The notes under the pieces are model-generated. The model did not search any database, was not told where the DNA came from, and saw nothing but the letters and a program-made list of their open reading frames with translations. From Loktanella sp. UBA3435 (GTDB lineage: Bacteria; Pseudomonadota; Alphaproteobacteria; Rhodobacterales; Rhodobacteraceae), in assembly GCA_002378665.1 (NCBI GenBank), contig DFSO01000001.1:1-9666 (forward strand): DNA of 9,666 nucleotides. Reading direction: 5' to 3'. The position numbers and the translations under genes are program-made. Positions 1 to 6,571 of this stretch are shown here, piece by piece; positions within the stretch are counted from its first letter, which is position 1, and the number at the start of each line of letters is the position of its first letter.

Positions 1-2
1 AA

Positions 3-377
3 ATTTCCGCGACCACCTCTATGTGCAATCAGATCGCAATCGCTGGACTGGTGCAGGGCCTGTCAGAGGCGATGCATTTTGCATCCAGCGCTGGGCTCGA
101 CGGCGCGGCTGTGATTGAGGTTATAAGCCAAGGTGCTGCGGGAAGCTGGCAAATGTCGAACCGCTATAAGACGATGCTGGAGGGGCATTTTGAACATGGC
201 TTTGCTGTTGACTGGATGCGCAAAGATCTCGGTATTTGTCTCGCAACTGCCAATGAAAATGGTGCTTCTCTTCCCGTCACTGCATTGGTGGACCAGTTTT
301 ATAAAGACGTCCAGAAAATTGGCGGCGGGCGATGGGATACGTCTTCACTTTATAAGAGGTTGCAAAAGTTGCCCTAG
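3..377 (+). CDS. 3-hydroxyisobutyrate dehydrogenase-family NAD(P) oxidoreductase, C-terminal part (5' end outside window)
   Basis: The visible protein is the all-helical C-terminal domain of the beta-hydroxyacid dehydrogenase family (3-hydroxyisobutyrate dehydrogenase, tartronate semialdehyde reductase and relatives), which oxidises or reduces small hydroxyacids with NAD(P). Support comes from MCNQIAIAGLVQGLSEA at the left, KDLGICLATANENGASLPV in the middle and the typical ending GRWDTSSLYKRL. The family is usually about 290 residues, so the Rossmann domain should lie to the left of the window. The ATG at 21 is internal in family terms and is unlikely to be the true start. The frame stays open to base 3, but the bases before MCNQ do not encode the expected G-x-G-x-x-T-K segment in any frame, so the catalytic lysine position appears to be Ser. 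The gene could be a divergent member or a broken copy. The substrate cannot be told. A 52-base gap separates it from the GST gene. Confidence 0.8.
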   Translation: MSATTSMCNQIAIAGLVQGLSEAMHFASSAGLDGAAVIEVISQGAAGSWQMSNRYKTMLEGHFEHGFAVDWMRKDLGICLATANENGASLPVTALVDQFYKDVQKIGGGRWDTSSLYKRLQKLP

Positions 378-418
378 TCGTTTGAGGGAACTCAGCGATC
401 TTTAAAAGAATAAAACCT

Positions 419-423
419 AGGAG
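419..423 (+). promoter_or_regulatory. Ribosome-binding site AGGAG for the GST-like gene
   Basis: AGGAG lies 6 bases before the GTG at 430. It decides in favour of this non-ATG start, which also places the GST N-terminal domain at the normal distance from the first residue. Confidence 0.75.
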
Positions 424-429
424 CGTCTC

Positions 430-1374
430 GTGTCGAACCTCGCCTCAGAAATAATCTTCCATGCCTATCCGCAATCACCAGTTGCCGAGAAAGTGCGGGT
501 CGCCTTTGGTATCAAAGGCCTCTCTTGGCGCAGTGTCGATATACCACGTTTGCCCCCCAAGCCGATGCTGACGGCGCTAACGGGAGGCTATCGGCGCACG
601 CCTGTCATGCAGATTGGGGCCGACATTTATTGCGATAGCCAGTGCATTATTCGCGAATTGGAACGCCGCTTTCCTTCCCCCACCTTTATGCCAACAGATG
701 ACTTTGGCTTGATGTGGAGCCTGAGTAGATGGACAGACGGCGCACTGTTTGATCAAACAGTGAGGCATGTTCTCGGGGCCGCAGGCGATAACTTGGACAA
801 AGATTTCGCCGCTGATCGCGGGCGGCTCTATCTTGGCGAGGACTGGGCCGAGGGCCTGAAAAAAGCGCACGCTGATCTCCCGCATTTGGTGGCGCAAATG
901 CGCGCGCCTTTGTCTTGGATGAATGCCCAATTGGCTGATGGGCGAGTGTTCTTGCTGGGTGCGGCTCCGGCCGCGATTGATGCACAGATCTACCACGTCG
1001 TTTGGTTCTTGCGGGGACGATGGGCTGGCGGCCCATCGTTCTTATCCGAATTCACGCATCTCGGGCGCTGGGAGGAAAACGTCCGGGCCATCGGCCATGG
1101 TACGGCAAGCTCCATGGCACCAGATGAAGCGATCGTACGCGCAAAAAATTCGGCACCAATCGCGCAGTCAGGCGTGGCAGATCACGAGCCACAGGGCCTT
1201 GAGGTTGGCATGTCCGTGACTGTTAGTCCTGACGTGAATGGTGGAGAGCAACCCGTGGTTGGGAATCTTCGTTTTGCGAATGCAGAGACGGTCGTTATCG
1301 ATCGCACCGCCGAAGACGTTGGCACCGTCTGTGTCCACTTTCCCCGCTCCGGGTACCGCGTTGATATTGCGTGA
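430..1374 (+). CDS. Glutathione S-transferase-fold protein with C-terminal beta-rich extension
   Basis: The 314-residue protein starts at GTG with a good ribosome-binding site. Residues about 7-85 are a thioredoxin-fold GST N-terminal domain: a first strand IIFHAYPQSP, the cis-proline segment RRTPVMQIGADIYCDSQCI (cis-Pro about 58) and the Asp-Ser pair (69-70) that normally contacts the gamma-glutamyl group of glutathione. Residues about 95-225 form the helical C-terminal domain, including LLGAAPAAIDAQIYHVVWFL (175-194). Residues about 226-314 are an extra tail. It begins with the linker PDEAIVRAKNSAP and ends in a strand-rich piece (GLEVGMSVTVSPD, VVGNLRF, ETVVIDR, VCVHFPRSGYRVD). From memory, this tail is a recurring property of one bacterial GST subfamily and not a local accident. 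Its role is unknown. The protein is probably cytosolic, and the substrate cannot be inferred. No clear catalytic Cys or Tyr stands out; Ser16 of SPVAEKVRVAF is a candidate. Confidence 0.85.
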   Translation: MSNLASEIIFHAYPQSPVAEKVRVAFGIKGLSWRSVDIPRLPPKPMLTALTGGYRRTPVMQIGADIYCDSQCIIRELERRFPSPTFMPTDDFGLMWSLSRWTDGALFDQTVRHVLGAAGDNLDKDFAADRGRLYLGEDWAEGLKKAHADLPHLVAQMRAPLSWMNAQLADGRVFLLGAAPAAIDAQIYHVVWFLRGRWAGGPSFLSEFTHLGRWEENVRAIGHGTASSMAPDEAIVRAKNSAPIAQSGVADHEPQGLEVGMSVTVSPDVNGGEQPVVGNLRFANAETVVIDRTAEDVGTVCVHFPRSGYRVDIA

Positions 1375-1588
1375 AAGCTAGAGACTTAAGCATGTACTGC
1401 GATTTGGGAAGGTCACTTCATATCCAAAAATATATCCCTAAAGTAGTGAAACAAAAGATGCATGGGACAGCCGAGATCTATTGATTTCGCATGAAGTTGA
1501 GCCATTTCCTGTGCATGAAGAGAACAGAACCAAAACCCCTGATCGACCAGATGAGATGTAATTCATCCGTTGTTGCTCCGATTCTGCG
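1375..1588. other. Intergenic spacer, presumed promoter region of the photolyase block
   Basis: These 214 bases separate the GST gene from the photolyase operon and are visibly more AT-rich at 1410-1460 (TATCCAAAAATATATCCC). The promoter of the five-gene block should lie here. I could not find a convincing sigma-70, RpoE or RpoH element, nor a clear terminator for the GST gene. A reverse open frame crossing 1478-1753 shows no family resemblance and is taken as a shadow. No good ribosome-binding site precedes the ATG at 1589. Confidence 0.4.
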
Positions 1589-3121
1589 ATGAAAGTCCGT
1601 TTGATTCTTGGCGACCAGCTGAGCCATTCGCTTGCAGGCCTTGCCGATGCGACTACCGACGACCTGCTGCTGATGTGCGAGGTAAGGCAGGAAGCGACTT
1701 ATGTAAAACATCACAAAAAGAAGATCGCATTTCTGTTTTCGGCGATGCGTCACTTCGCGGCAGAACTGTCGGACAATGGTTACAACGTTCGTTACATCGA
1801 ATATGATGACCCCGAAAACTCAGGGTCATTGTTGGGTGAAGTTTGCAACGTTACCAGACAGATGGAGGTGTCCGAAGTCATCCTCACAGCACCCGGTGAA
1901 TACCGCGTGAGCCAAGACTTTGCAGGGTGGTCGCGGGCGCTTGGCGTGCCAGTGACAATTCGCGATGATGACCGGTTCTTGGCGACGCCCGAAGAATTCG
2001 CCACTTGGGCCGAGGGCCGTAAACAATTGCGGATGGAGTATTTCTATCGCGATATGCGGCGCAAATATTGCATCTTGATGGATCACGATGGGCCCATTGG
2101 AGGGCAGTGGAACTATGACGCCGAGAACCGTAAGCCGCCCGCGACTGGATTGGATGTTCCAGACACGTTTCGCGCGCCCGTTGATGCGATCACGCAAGAC
2201 GTCATCGCGCTAGTTGAGACGCATTTTGCAGATCACTTTGGCGAGCTGTCGCCGTTTCATTTTGCAGTGACGCGGGATCAGGCCTTGGTTGCGCTAGAGC
2301 AGTTTATCGCAAAACGGCTCCAACATTTTGGCGACTACCAGGATGCGATGATCCAAGGCGAGCCGTGGATGTATCACAGCCATATTGGATTTTACCTGAA
2401 CTGCGGGCTTCTGGGTCCGCTCGAATGTATTGAGCGTGCAGAGGCCGCATACCATAAAGGCATGGCTCCTTTGAACGCGGTCGAGGGGTTCATCAGGCAA
2501 ATATTGGGATGGCGCGAATATGTGCGCGGGATTTATTGGCTCAAGATGCCTGATTATAAGGCGATGAATTTTTTGGACGCAAAACGCCCGCTCCCCGATT
2601 TTTACTGGACCGCCGAGACGCAGATGAACTGCATGCGCCAGTGTATTACCGAGACCAAGCAAAACGCCTATGCGCACCACATTCAACGCTTAATGGTGTT
2701 GGGAAACTTTGCGTTGATCGCGGGGCTTGATCCTGATGAGGTTAACGAATGGTATCTGCTGGTTTATGCGGATGCTTATGAGTGGGTGGAACTGCCTAAT
2801 GTGACAGGCATGATCCTGTTCGCAGATGGCGGGCAGATGGCGTCAAAGCCCTATGCTGCCAGCGGGTCCTATATCAACAAAATGTCGAATTACTGTGGGT
2901 CGTGCAAATACAAACCTGCGGTCAAGAACGGCCCGACGGCCTGTCCGTTCAACTATCTCTATTGGGATTTTATTGAGCGGAACGCGGGCAAATTGCGTGG
3001 CAATCCGCGTCTGGGGTTCATGTATAAAACCCTTGATCGGATGGGCGACGATAAGCGTGAAGCTTTCAAAGATGACACGCGCAGATTTTTCAAAGCGATA
3101 GAGAATAATGAAAAAGTCTGA
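1589..3121 (+). CDS. FeS-type bacterial cryptochrome / (6-4) photolyase (CryB/PhrB type, COG3046)
   Basis: The 510-residue flavoprotein matches the FeS-BCP class by its opening MKVRLILGDQLSHSL and overall length. Residues 1 to about 130 form the alpha/beta antenna domain, and the rest forms the helical FAD domain. Four cysteines, C348, C436, C439 and C452 (in YCGSC and ACPFNYLYWDF), fit the [4Fe-4S] ligands of Agrobacterium PhrB (as I recall C350, C438, C441, C454) with a constant shift of two. With the same shift, H363-H364 and R367 of AHHIQRLM fit the lesion-site His-His and Arg, and W340 and Y389 fit the electron-transfer residues. Known members bind FAD, a ribityllumazine antenna and the FeS cluster. 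PhrB repairs (6-4) photoproducts, while Rhodobacter CryB also affects photosynthesis gene expression. Repair activity is therefore likely but a sensory role is possible. An in-frame stop at 1559 and no earlier ATG fix the start, although no Shine-Dalgarno is visible. It is the first gene of the block. Confidence 0.93.
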   Translation: MKVRLILGDQLSHSLAGLADATTDDLLLMCEVRQEATYVKHHKKKIAFLFSAMRHFAAELSDNGYNVRYIEYDDPENSGSLLGEVCNVTRQMEVSEVILTAPGEYRVSQDFAGWSRALGVPVTIRDDDRFLATPEEFATWAEGRKQLRMEYFYRDMRRKYCILMDHDGPIGGQWNYDAENRKPPATGLDVPDTFRAPVDAITQDVIALVETHFADHFGELSPFHFAVTRDQALVALEQFIAKRLQHFGDYQDAMIQGEPWMYHSHIGFYLNCGLLGPLECIERAEAAYHKGMAPLNAVEGFIRQILGWREYVRGIYWLKMPDYKAMNFLDAKRPLPDFYWTAETQMNCMRQCITETKQNAYAHHIQRLMVLGNFALIAGLDPDEVNEWYLLVYADAYEWVELPNVTGMILFADGGQMASKPYAASGSYINKMSNYCGSCKYKPAVKNGPTACPFNYLYWDFIERNAGKLRGNPRLGFMYKTLDRMGDDKREAFKDDTRRFFKAIENNEKV

Positions 3122-3260
3122 CTTGCCGCAAAAGATCTGCGTGACCTGTGGCCGCCCGTACACGTGGCGCAAAAAATGGGCAAAGGTCTGGGATGAAGTA
3201 AAATACTGCTCCGACAAATGCCGTGGATTGCGCAAATCTGCGACAAAGTCTGCACGATGA
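3108..3260 (+). CDS. DUF2256 zinc-ribbon small protein (50 aa)
   Basis: This small gene begins with the ATG at 3108, inside the last codons of the photolyase gene in another frame (14-base overlap), and ends with TGA at 3258-3260. The product opens MKKSDLPQKICVTCGRPYTW. It carries two cysteine pairs, C11-x2-C14 and C34-x3-C38 (KYCSDKCRGLR), separated by a Trp- and Lys-rich stretch (W20, W24, W28). The layout fits DUF2256, a family of about 40-60 residues with a presumed zinc ribbon that, from memory, is often found beside or fused to photolyase/cryptochrome genes. The basic charge suggests nucleic-acid or partner-protein contact, but no function is established. Its stop overlaps the ATG of the next gene as ATGA, so translation is probably coupled on both sides. 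Confidence 0.88.
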   Translation: MKKSDLPQKICVTCGRPYTWRKKWAKVWDEVKYCSDKCRGLRKSATKSAR

Positions 3261-4408
3261 TGTTTGAACCAACACGCGAAGCAGGACTTGCGCGACTCAA
3301 TGCGTTTACTGCTGATGGTGCGTCGGATTATGGTCGCTTGCGGAACTTCGATATAGGGCCAAAACAACCCAGCACCGTGTCGCAGCTTTCCCCTTGGATC
3401 AGGCATCGGCTCGTTTCCGAGCAGGAGGTGTTGGCGCAAATCCTCAACGCGCACGATCCCGCACAGACTGTCAGTTTTGTGCAAGAGGTTTTCTGGCGCG
3501 GGTATTTTAAAGGTTGGCTAGAGCAACGCCCAAGCGTCTGGGAACACTATCTGATCGGGCTGGATCGGGCGCGGGAAAACATTAGTGCGGATTATGCCGA
3601 TGCGATTTCTGGGCGCACTGGGATTGCCTGTTTCGATCATTGGTGCGCCGAGTTGGTCGCGACGGGATATCTGCACAACCATGCGCGGATGTGGTTCGCC
3701 TCTATCTGGATTTTCACGCTGCGATTGCCGTGGGAGTTGGGGGCGGATTTCCTTTTGACTCACCTGATTGACGGCGACCCTGCCTCCAATACGCTCAGTT
3801 GGCGTTGGGTGGCCGGGTTACATACCAAGGGCAAAACTTATCCTGCGACTGCCGAAAATATTGCGCGGTTTACCGAAGGACGGTTCGATCCTGCTGGACA
3901 GTTGGCAAATATCGCTGAACCGTTGGTCGAGCCTTTTGATCATCCGCTGGTGCCGCTCACCGCACCTTCAAAAAGGTTTTGTGATGATGCGCTTTTGCTG
4001 GTCACTCCAGAGGACTGCACGCCACAAACCTTCATCGCAGGCCAGCCGCGCGACACTTTGGGAATGATGATCTTAAGACCTGCGGGCTTGGCTGCGTCCT
4101 TCACAAAAGGCGCGGTGGAGCAGGCGGGCAGGGAGGTCACCCCAAGACAGATAATAGAGGCTGCACTTCAAGCTCATGTCTCACATGTCGTCACGGCTTG
4201 GGCACCTGTTGGGCCTGTTGCGACCATACTTGCCACCGCGAAAACGGAACTGGCAAAAGAGGGCATCACGCTGCATCAAGTGCGGCGGACATATGATGAT
4301 CTGACGTGGCCACACGCGACCGCGGGGTTCTTTAAGTTAAAGAAGAAAATTCCACAGATCTTGCGCGACCTTGATTTGGGCTCACGTTCCGCTACCTCTC
4401 ACCCATGA
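3257..4408 (+). CDS. Inverted-topology photolyase (NewPHL-type, FAD domain first)
   Basis: The 383-residue protein starts at ATGATG (3257 or 3260). An in-frame ATG at 3218 would lie inside the DUF2256 gene and add a non-homologous tail. The N-terminal two thirds is a photolyase FAD-binding domain with no antenna domain before it: SQLSPWIRHRLVSEQEVL (43-58), QEVFWRGYFKGWLE (76-89), GYLHNHARMWFASIW (137-151) and DGDPASNTLSWRWVAGLHTK (172-191), the last holding the DGD and Asn that contact FAD. Residues about 243-372 look like an alpha/beta domain (DALLLVTPEDC, RQIIEAALQAHVSHVVTAW, LHQVRRTYDDLTWPHATAGF). This reversed order is that of the NewPHL class reported by Emmerich, Essen and co-workers (2020), which repairs cyclobutane dimers in single-stranded DNA and has a C-terminal domain closing the FAD site. 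CPD repair in single-stranded DNA is therefore the best guess, by family only. It is translationally coupled upstream and downstream. Confidence 0.87.
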   Translation: MMFEPTREAGLARLNAFTADGASDYGRLRNFDIGPKQPSTVSQLSPWIRHRLVSEQEVLAQILNAHDPAQTVSFVQEVFWRGYFKGWLEQRPSVWEHYLIGLDRARENISADYADAISGRTGIACFDHWCAELVATGYLHNHARMWFASIWIFTLRLPWELGADFLLTHLIDGDPASNTLSWRWVAGLHTKGKTYPATAENIARFTEGRFDPAGQLANIAEPLVEPFDHPLVPLTAPSKRFCDDALLLVTPEDCTPQTFIAGQPRDTLGMMILRPAGLAASFTKGAVEQAGREVTPRQIIEAALQAHVSHVVTAWAPVGPVATILATAKTELAKEGITLHQVRRTYDDLTWPHATAGFFKLKKKIPQILRDLDLGSRSATSHP

Positions 4409-4620
4409 GCAAAACATCAGACCTGCGCCCCGAACATATTAGCGACATCGTGCAGATGGCGCTGTCGGATCACGTCAGCTTTGCCACTATTCAGGAAGAA
4501 TACGGGATCGGTGAAAAAGACGTGAAGGTTCTGATGCGGCACACACTCAAACGGGGCAGCTATCAGACATGGCGCAAGCGGGTCCGCGATTTTGGTGATC
4601 GTCGGGCAACCTATAAATAG
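4405..4620 (+). CDS. DUF2805 / TIGR03643 family small protein
   Basis: The 71-residue product fits the TIGR03643/DUF2805 family: an opening helix HISDIVQMALSDHVSFATIQ, then EEYGIGEKDVKVLMRHTLK, then SYQTWRKRVRDFGDRRATYK. The central part reads like a helix-turn-helix (FATIQEEYGIGEKDVKVLM) and the C-terminus is strongly basic, so DNA binding is plausible, but nothing is established for the family. The ATG at 4405 overlaps the TGA of the NewPHL gene (ATGA), which implies coupled translation and roughly matched amounts. It could act as a regulator or as an accessory DNA-binding subunit of the photolyases. There are no cysteines and no membrane segment. Confidence 0.83.
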   Translation: MSKTSDLRPEHISDIVQMALSDHVSFATIQEEYGIGEKDVKVLMRHTLKRGSYQTWRKRVRDFGDRRATYK

Positions 4621-4628
4621 AGCCTCAA

Positions 4629-5987
4629 ATGCGTAAAAACCCAACCAATGCTTCGCCAGTCGCGATCCCCACAGGGCGCTTCGCGCGGCTCGGTCACATC
4701 AGCGCAATGACAGTCAGCGTCGCGGGCAATATGGCACTTGGCGGTTTGATGCAACTTGGGCGCGGTCAGCGGCCAGTGATGAAAGACCTCTTTCTCACAC
4801 CCATAAACATAACGCGCATCACGGAACAATTGTCCAAAATGCGCGGCGCTGCGATGAAAGTCGGACAACTGGTGTCGATGGATACCGGTGATATTTTGCC
4901 TCGTGAATTGGCGCAAATCATGGCCCGTCTGCGCGATGACGCCTATGCCATGCCGCCCTCGCAACTCAAGCAGGTTTTGAACGCTGAGTTCCCAAGCGGC
5001 TGGCTTGGGTCATTTCGGAAGTTTGACGTGCACCCGATTGCTGCCGCCTCGATTGGTCAGGTTCATCGGGCACAACTCAAGGATGGGCGCGATCTCGCAT
5101 TGAAAATCCAATACCCGGGCGTCGCGGATAGCATTGATAGTGATGTGGCCAATGTGGGCGTATTGATTAACATGTCGGGGTTGTTGCCAAAAGGGTTTGC
5201 GCTTGCGCCCTATCTGGACGAGGCACGCAAGCAATTGCATGACGAAACCAACTACACGCTTGAGGCCGCACAGTTGGTGCGCTTTCGACACCTCTTGAAA
5301 GAGACGGACAGCTTTATCATTCCTGCGGTCCATCCCGACTGGTCGTCGCCCAAAATACTGGCGATGGACTTTATGGCAGGTGATCCGATTGAGACCCTCG
5401 AGGGCGCGTCTCAGTGGGTAAAAGATCAAGTGATGACGGATCTCATCCGCCTTGCCCTGCGTGAATTATTCGAATTTGGCGTGATGCAAACGGACCCGAA
5501 TTTTGCCAACTATTTGTATCAACCCCAGACGGACAAAATTGTCCTGCTTGATTTCGGGGCAGCGCGCACGATTGCCCCGCACATCGTTGATCAATACCTA
5601 CATTTGCTATGCGCTGGGCTTGAGGATGACGTGGGCGGCTTGACGACTGCGGCGCAAAACATGGGGCTGTTTGATGCAGACACGCGTGATGAGCATCGGA
5701 TGCGTATTGTGCAGATGCTGCGCCAAGTGTTTCACATGATCCGCGAAGGAGGAGCTATTGATTTTGCGGATCAAACGCTCGCAAATCAGCTTCAAGCTGA
5801 AGGCCTCGCGCTCTTTCAAGATGGGTTTTCACCATCTGTTTTGCCCATCGACGTCTTGTTGATTCAACGCAAGTTCGCAGGACTATTTCTGCTCGGTGCG
5901 CGCCTTGGGGCCTGCGTCAATGTTGGCGAAATCTTTCGTCGTCACGGAGGCCATTTGTCCGCAGGTCAAACGGCAAGCTTTCAGTAA
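4629..5987 (+). CDS. ABC1/AarF/UbiB-family atypical kinase-like protein
   Basis: The 452-residue protein belongs to the ABC1 (ADCK/UbiB) family. It shows the KxGQ motif (K77-V-G-Q80 in MRGAAMKVGQLVSMD), the alanine-rich nucleotide loop AAASIGQVHRA (138-148), the lysine in ALKIQYPG (K159), DETNYTLEA (205-213), the catalytic segment QTDPNFANYL (287-296, Asp289 and Asn294) and DFGAAR (308-313). Family members support ubiquinone synthesis or lipid homeostasis and act more as ATPases than as protein kinases. The usual HxDPxxxN is QTDPNFAN here, and there is no clear C-terminal membrane pair, only the hydrophobic stretch FAGLFLLGARLGACV (416-430). It need not be the housekeeping UbiB. It begins 8 bases after the DUF2805 stop without a visible Shine-Dalgarno and is probably the last gene of the block. 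Its role beside two photolyases is unknown; a link to quinone or membrane protection under light stress is inference. Confidence 0.88.
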   Translation: MRKNPTNASPVAIPTGRFARLGHISAMTVSVAGNMALGGLMQLGRGQRPVMKDLFLTPINITRITEQLSKMRGAAMKVGQLVSMDTGDILPRELAQIMARLRDDAYAMPPSQLKQVLNAEFPSGWLGSFRKFDVHPIAAASIGQVHRAQLKDGRDLALKIQYPGVADSIDSDVANVGVLINMSGLLPKGFALAPYLDEARKQLHDETNYTLEAAQLVRFRHLLKETDSFIIPAVHPDWSSPKILAMDFMAGDPIETLEGASQWVKDQVMTDLIRLALRELFEFGVMQTDPNFANYLYQPQTDKIVLLDFGAARTIAPHIVDQYLHLLCAGLEDDVGGLTTAAQNMGLFDADTRDEHRMRIVQMLRQVFHMIREGGAIDFADQTLANQLQAEGLALFQDGFSPSVLPIDVLLIQRKFAGLFLLGARLGACVNVGEIFRRHGGHLSAGQTASFQ

Positions 5988-6535
5988 ACTCCGACCACGC
6001 GCACGGAAAGATCAGCAGAGTAGTCGCGCCCGAATGCCACAACGGCGATACTCTTTACAGACGACGCATTGAAGCTCCTATGCAAAAGTTTGCCGTAAGG
6101 GGCGAAATCCTTGAAAGGAATGCGCACCTCTTGCCAGTCATTGGTTGCGTCAAAGGAGGCTTGATAGAATTGCCATGGCAGCACCGTCCACGTCGTCCGC
6201 AAGTGGATGTAATAAGTCTCGCTATTGCCTTTGACGTTCAAAACTACTCCTTGCGCGGTTGCAGGTAAGTTTTGGCTCAGCTTTGATCGCGCTTGAATAA
6301 AGCCGCCGTTATTGGCCGTGCTCACGTCGCCAGTTAAACGCAATATAGATTGCCCTCCATCTTGCTCAAAACTAGCACTACCCGAGGACACGCCACCCAT
6401 GACTTGATCGCTAAAATAATCCCAGCGGGATGGATCAGATAACGAAAGCTCAATCATGGGGTCCTGCGCATTGCTGAGTGTGGGAAGAGTTATGGATAGG
6501 GCCAGAAAGAGCCAGCGTAGGTTGAGTGTCACCAT
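5981..6535 (-). CDS. CIA30-family exported protein
   Basis: The product fits the complex I intermediate-associated protein 30 (CIA30) family, a galactose-binding-like beta sandwich: WDYFSDQVMGGVSSGSASFE, ILRLTGDVSTANNGGFIQAR, then a YYIHLRTTWTVLPWQFYQAS core and EVRIPFKDFAPYG. In eukaryotes CIA30 assists complex I assembly; the bacterial role is unknown. The N-terminus MVTLNLRWLFLALSITLPTL followed by SNA-QD reads as a cleavable signal peptide, so the protein is expected in the periplasm. A longer start at 6547 adds four residues, but GGAG at 6542-6545 sits 6 bases before the ATG at 6535, which I prefer. The stop lies inside the end of the ABC1 kinase gene, a 7-base tail-to-tail overlap. Upstream, a hairpin separates it from pseudoazurin. 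Confidence 0.85.
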   Translation of the reverse strand: MVTLNLRWLFLALSITLPTLSNAQDPMIELSLSDPSRWDYFSDQVMGGVSSGSASFEQDGGQSILRLTGDVSTANNGGFIQARSKLSQNLPATAQGVVLNVKGNSETYYIHLRTTWTVLPWQFYQASFDATNDWQEVRIPFKDFAPYGKLLHRSFNASSVKSIAVVAFGRDYSADLSVRVVGVY

Positions 6536-6541
6536 TTTCTT

Positions 6542-6545
6542 CTCC
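6542..6545 (-). promoter_or_regulatory. Ribosome-binding site GGAG for the CIA30 gene
   Basis: On the minus strand ATGGAGAAGAAAATG contains two in-frame ATGs. The GGAG that overlaps the first is 6 bases before the second, which favours the shorter product starting at 6535. The sequence before the first ATG (GGCGGTATA) is a poorer match. Confidence 0.5.
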
Positions 6546-6571
6546 ATTATACCGCCGGACAGTTCGAGAGA

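Noticed and set aside
1540..1588. TGATCG as a possible -35 box of an RpoE-type light-stress promoter
   Set aside because: The last base differs from TGATCC and no TAAGTA-like -10 lies at a suitable distance.
1478..1753. 91-residue open frame on the minus strand reaching into the spacer
   Set aside because: Most of it is antisense to the conserved start of the photolyase gene and it has no recognisable motif.
3218..3256. Upstream ATG extension of the NewPHL gene
   Set aside because: These bases code for the end of the DUF2256 protein in another frame; the extension resembles nothing, and ATGATG at 3257 gives the usual coupled overlap.
2843..3484. 213-residue open frame on the minus strand
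   Set aside because: It lies opposite three well-supported genes, shows no family signature, and has a composition typical of an antisense shadow.
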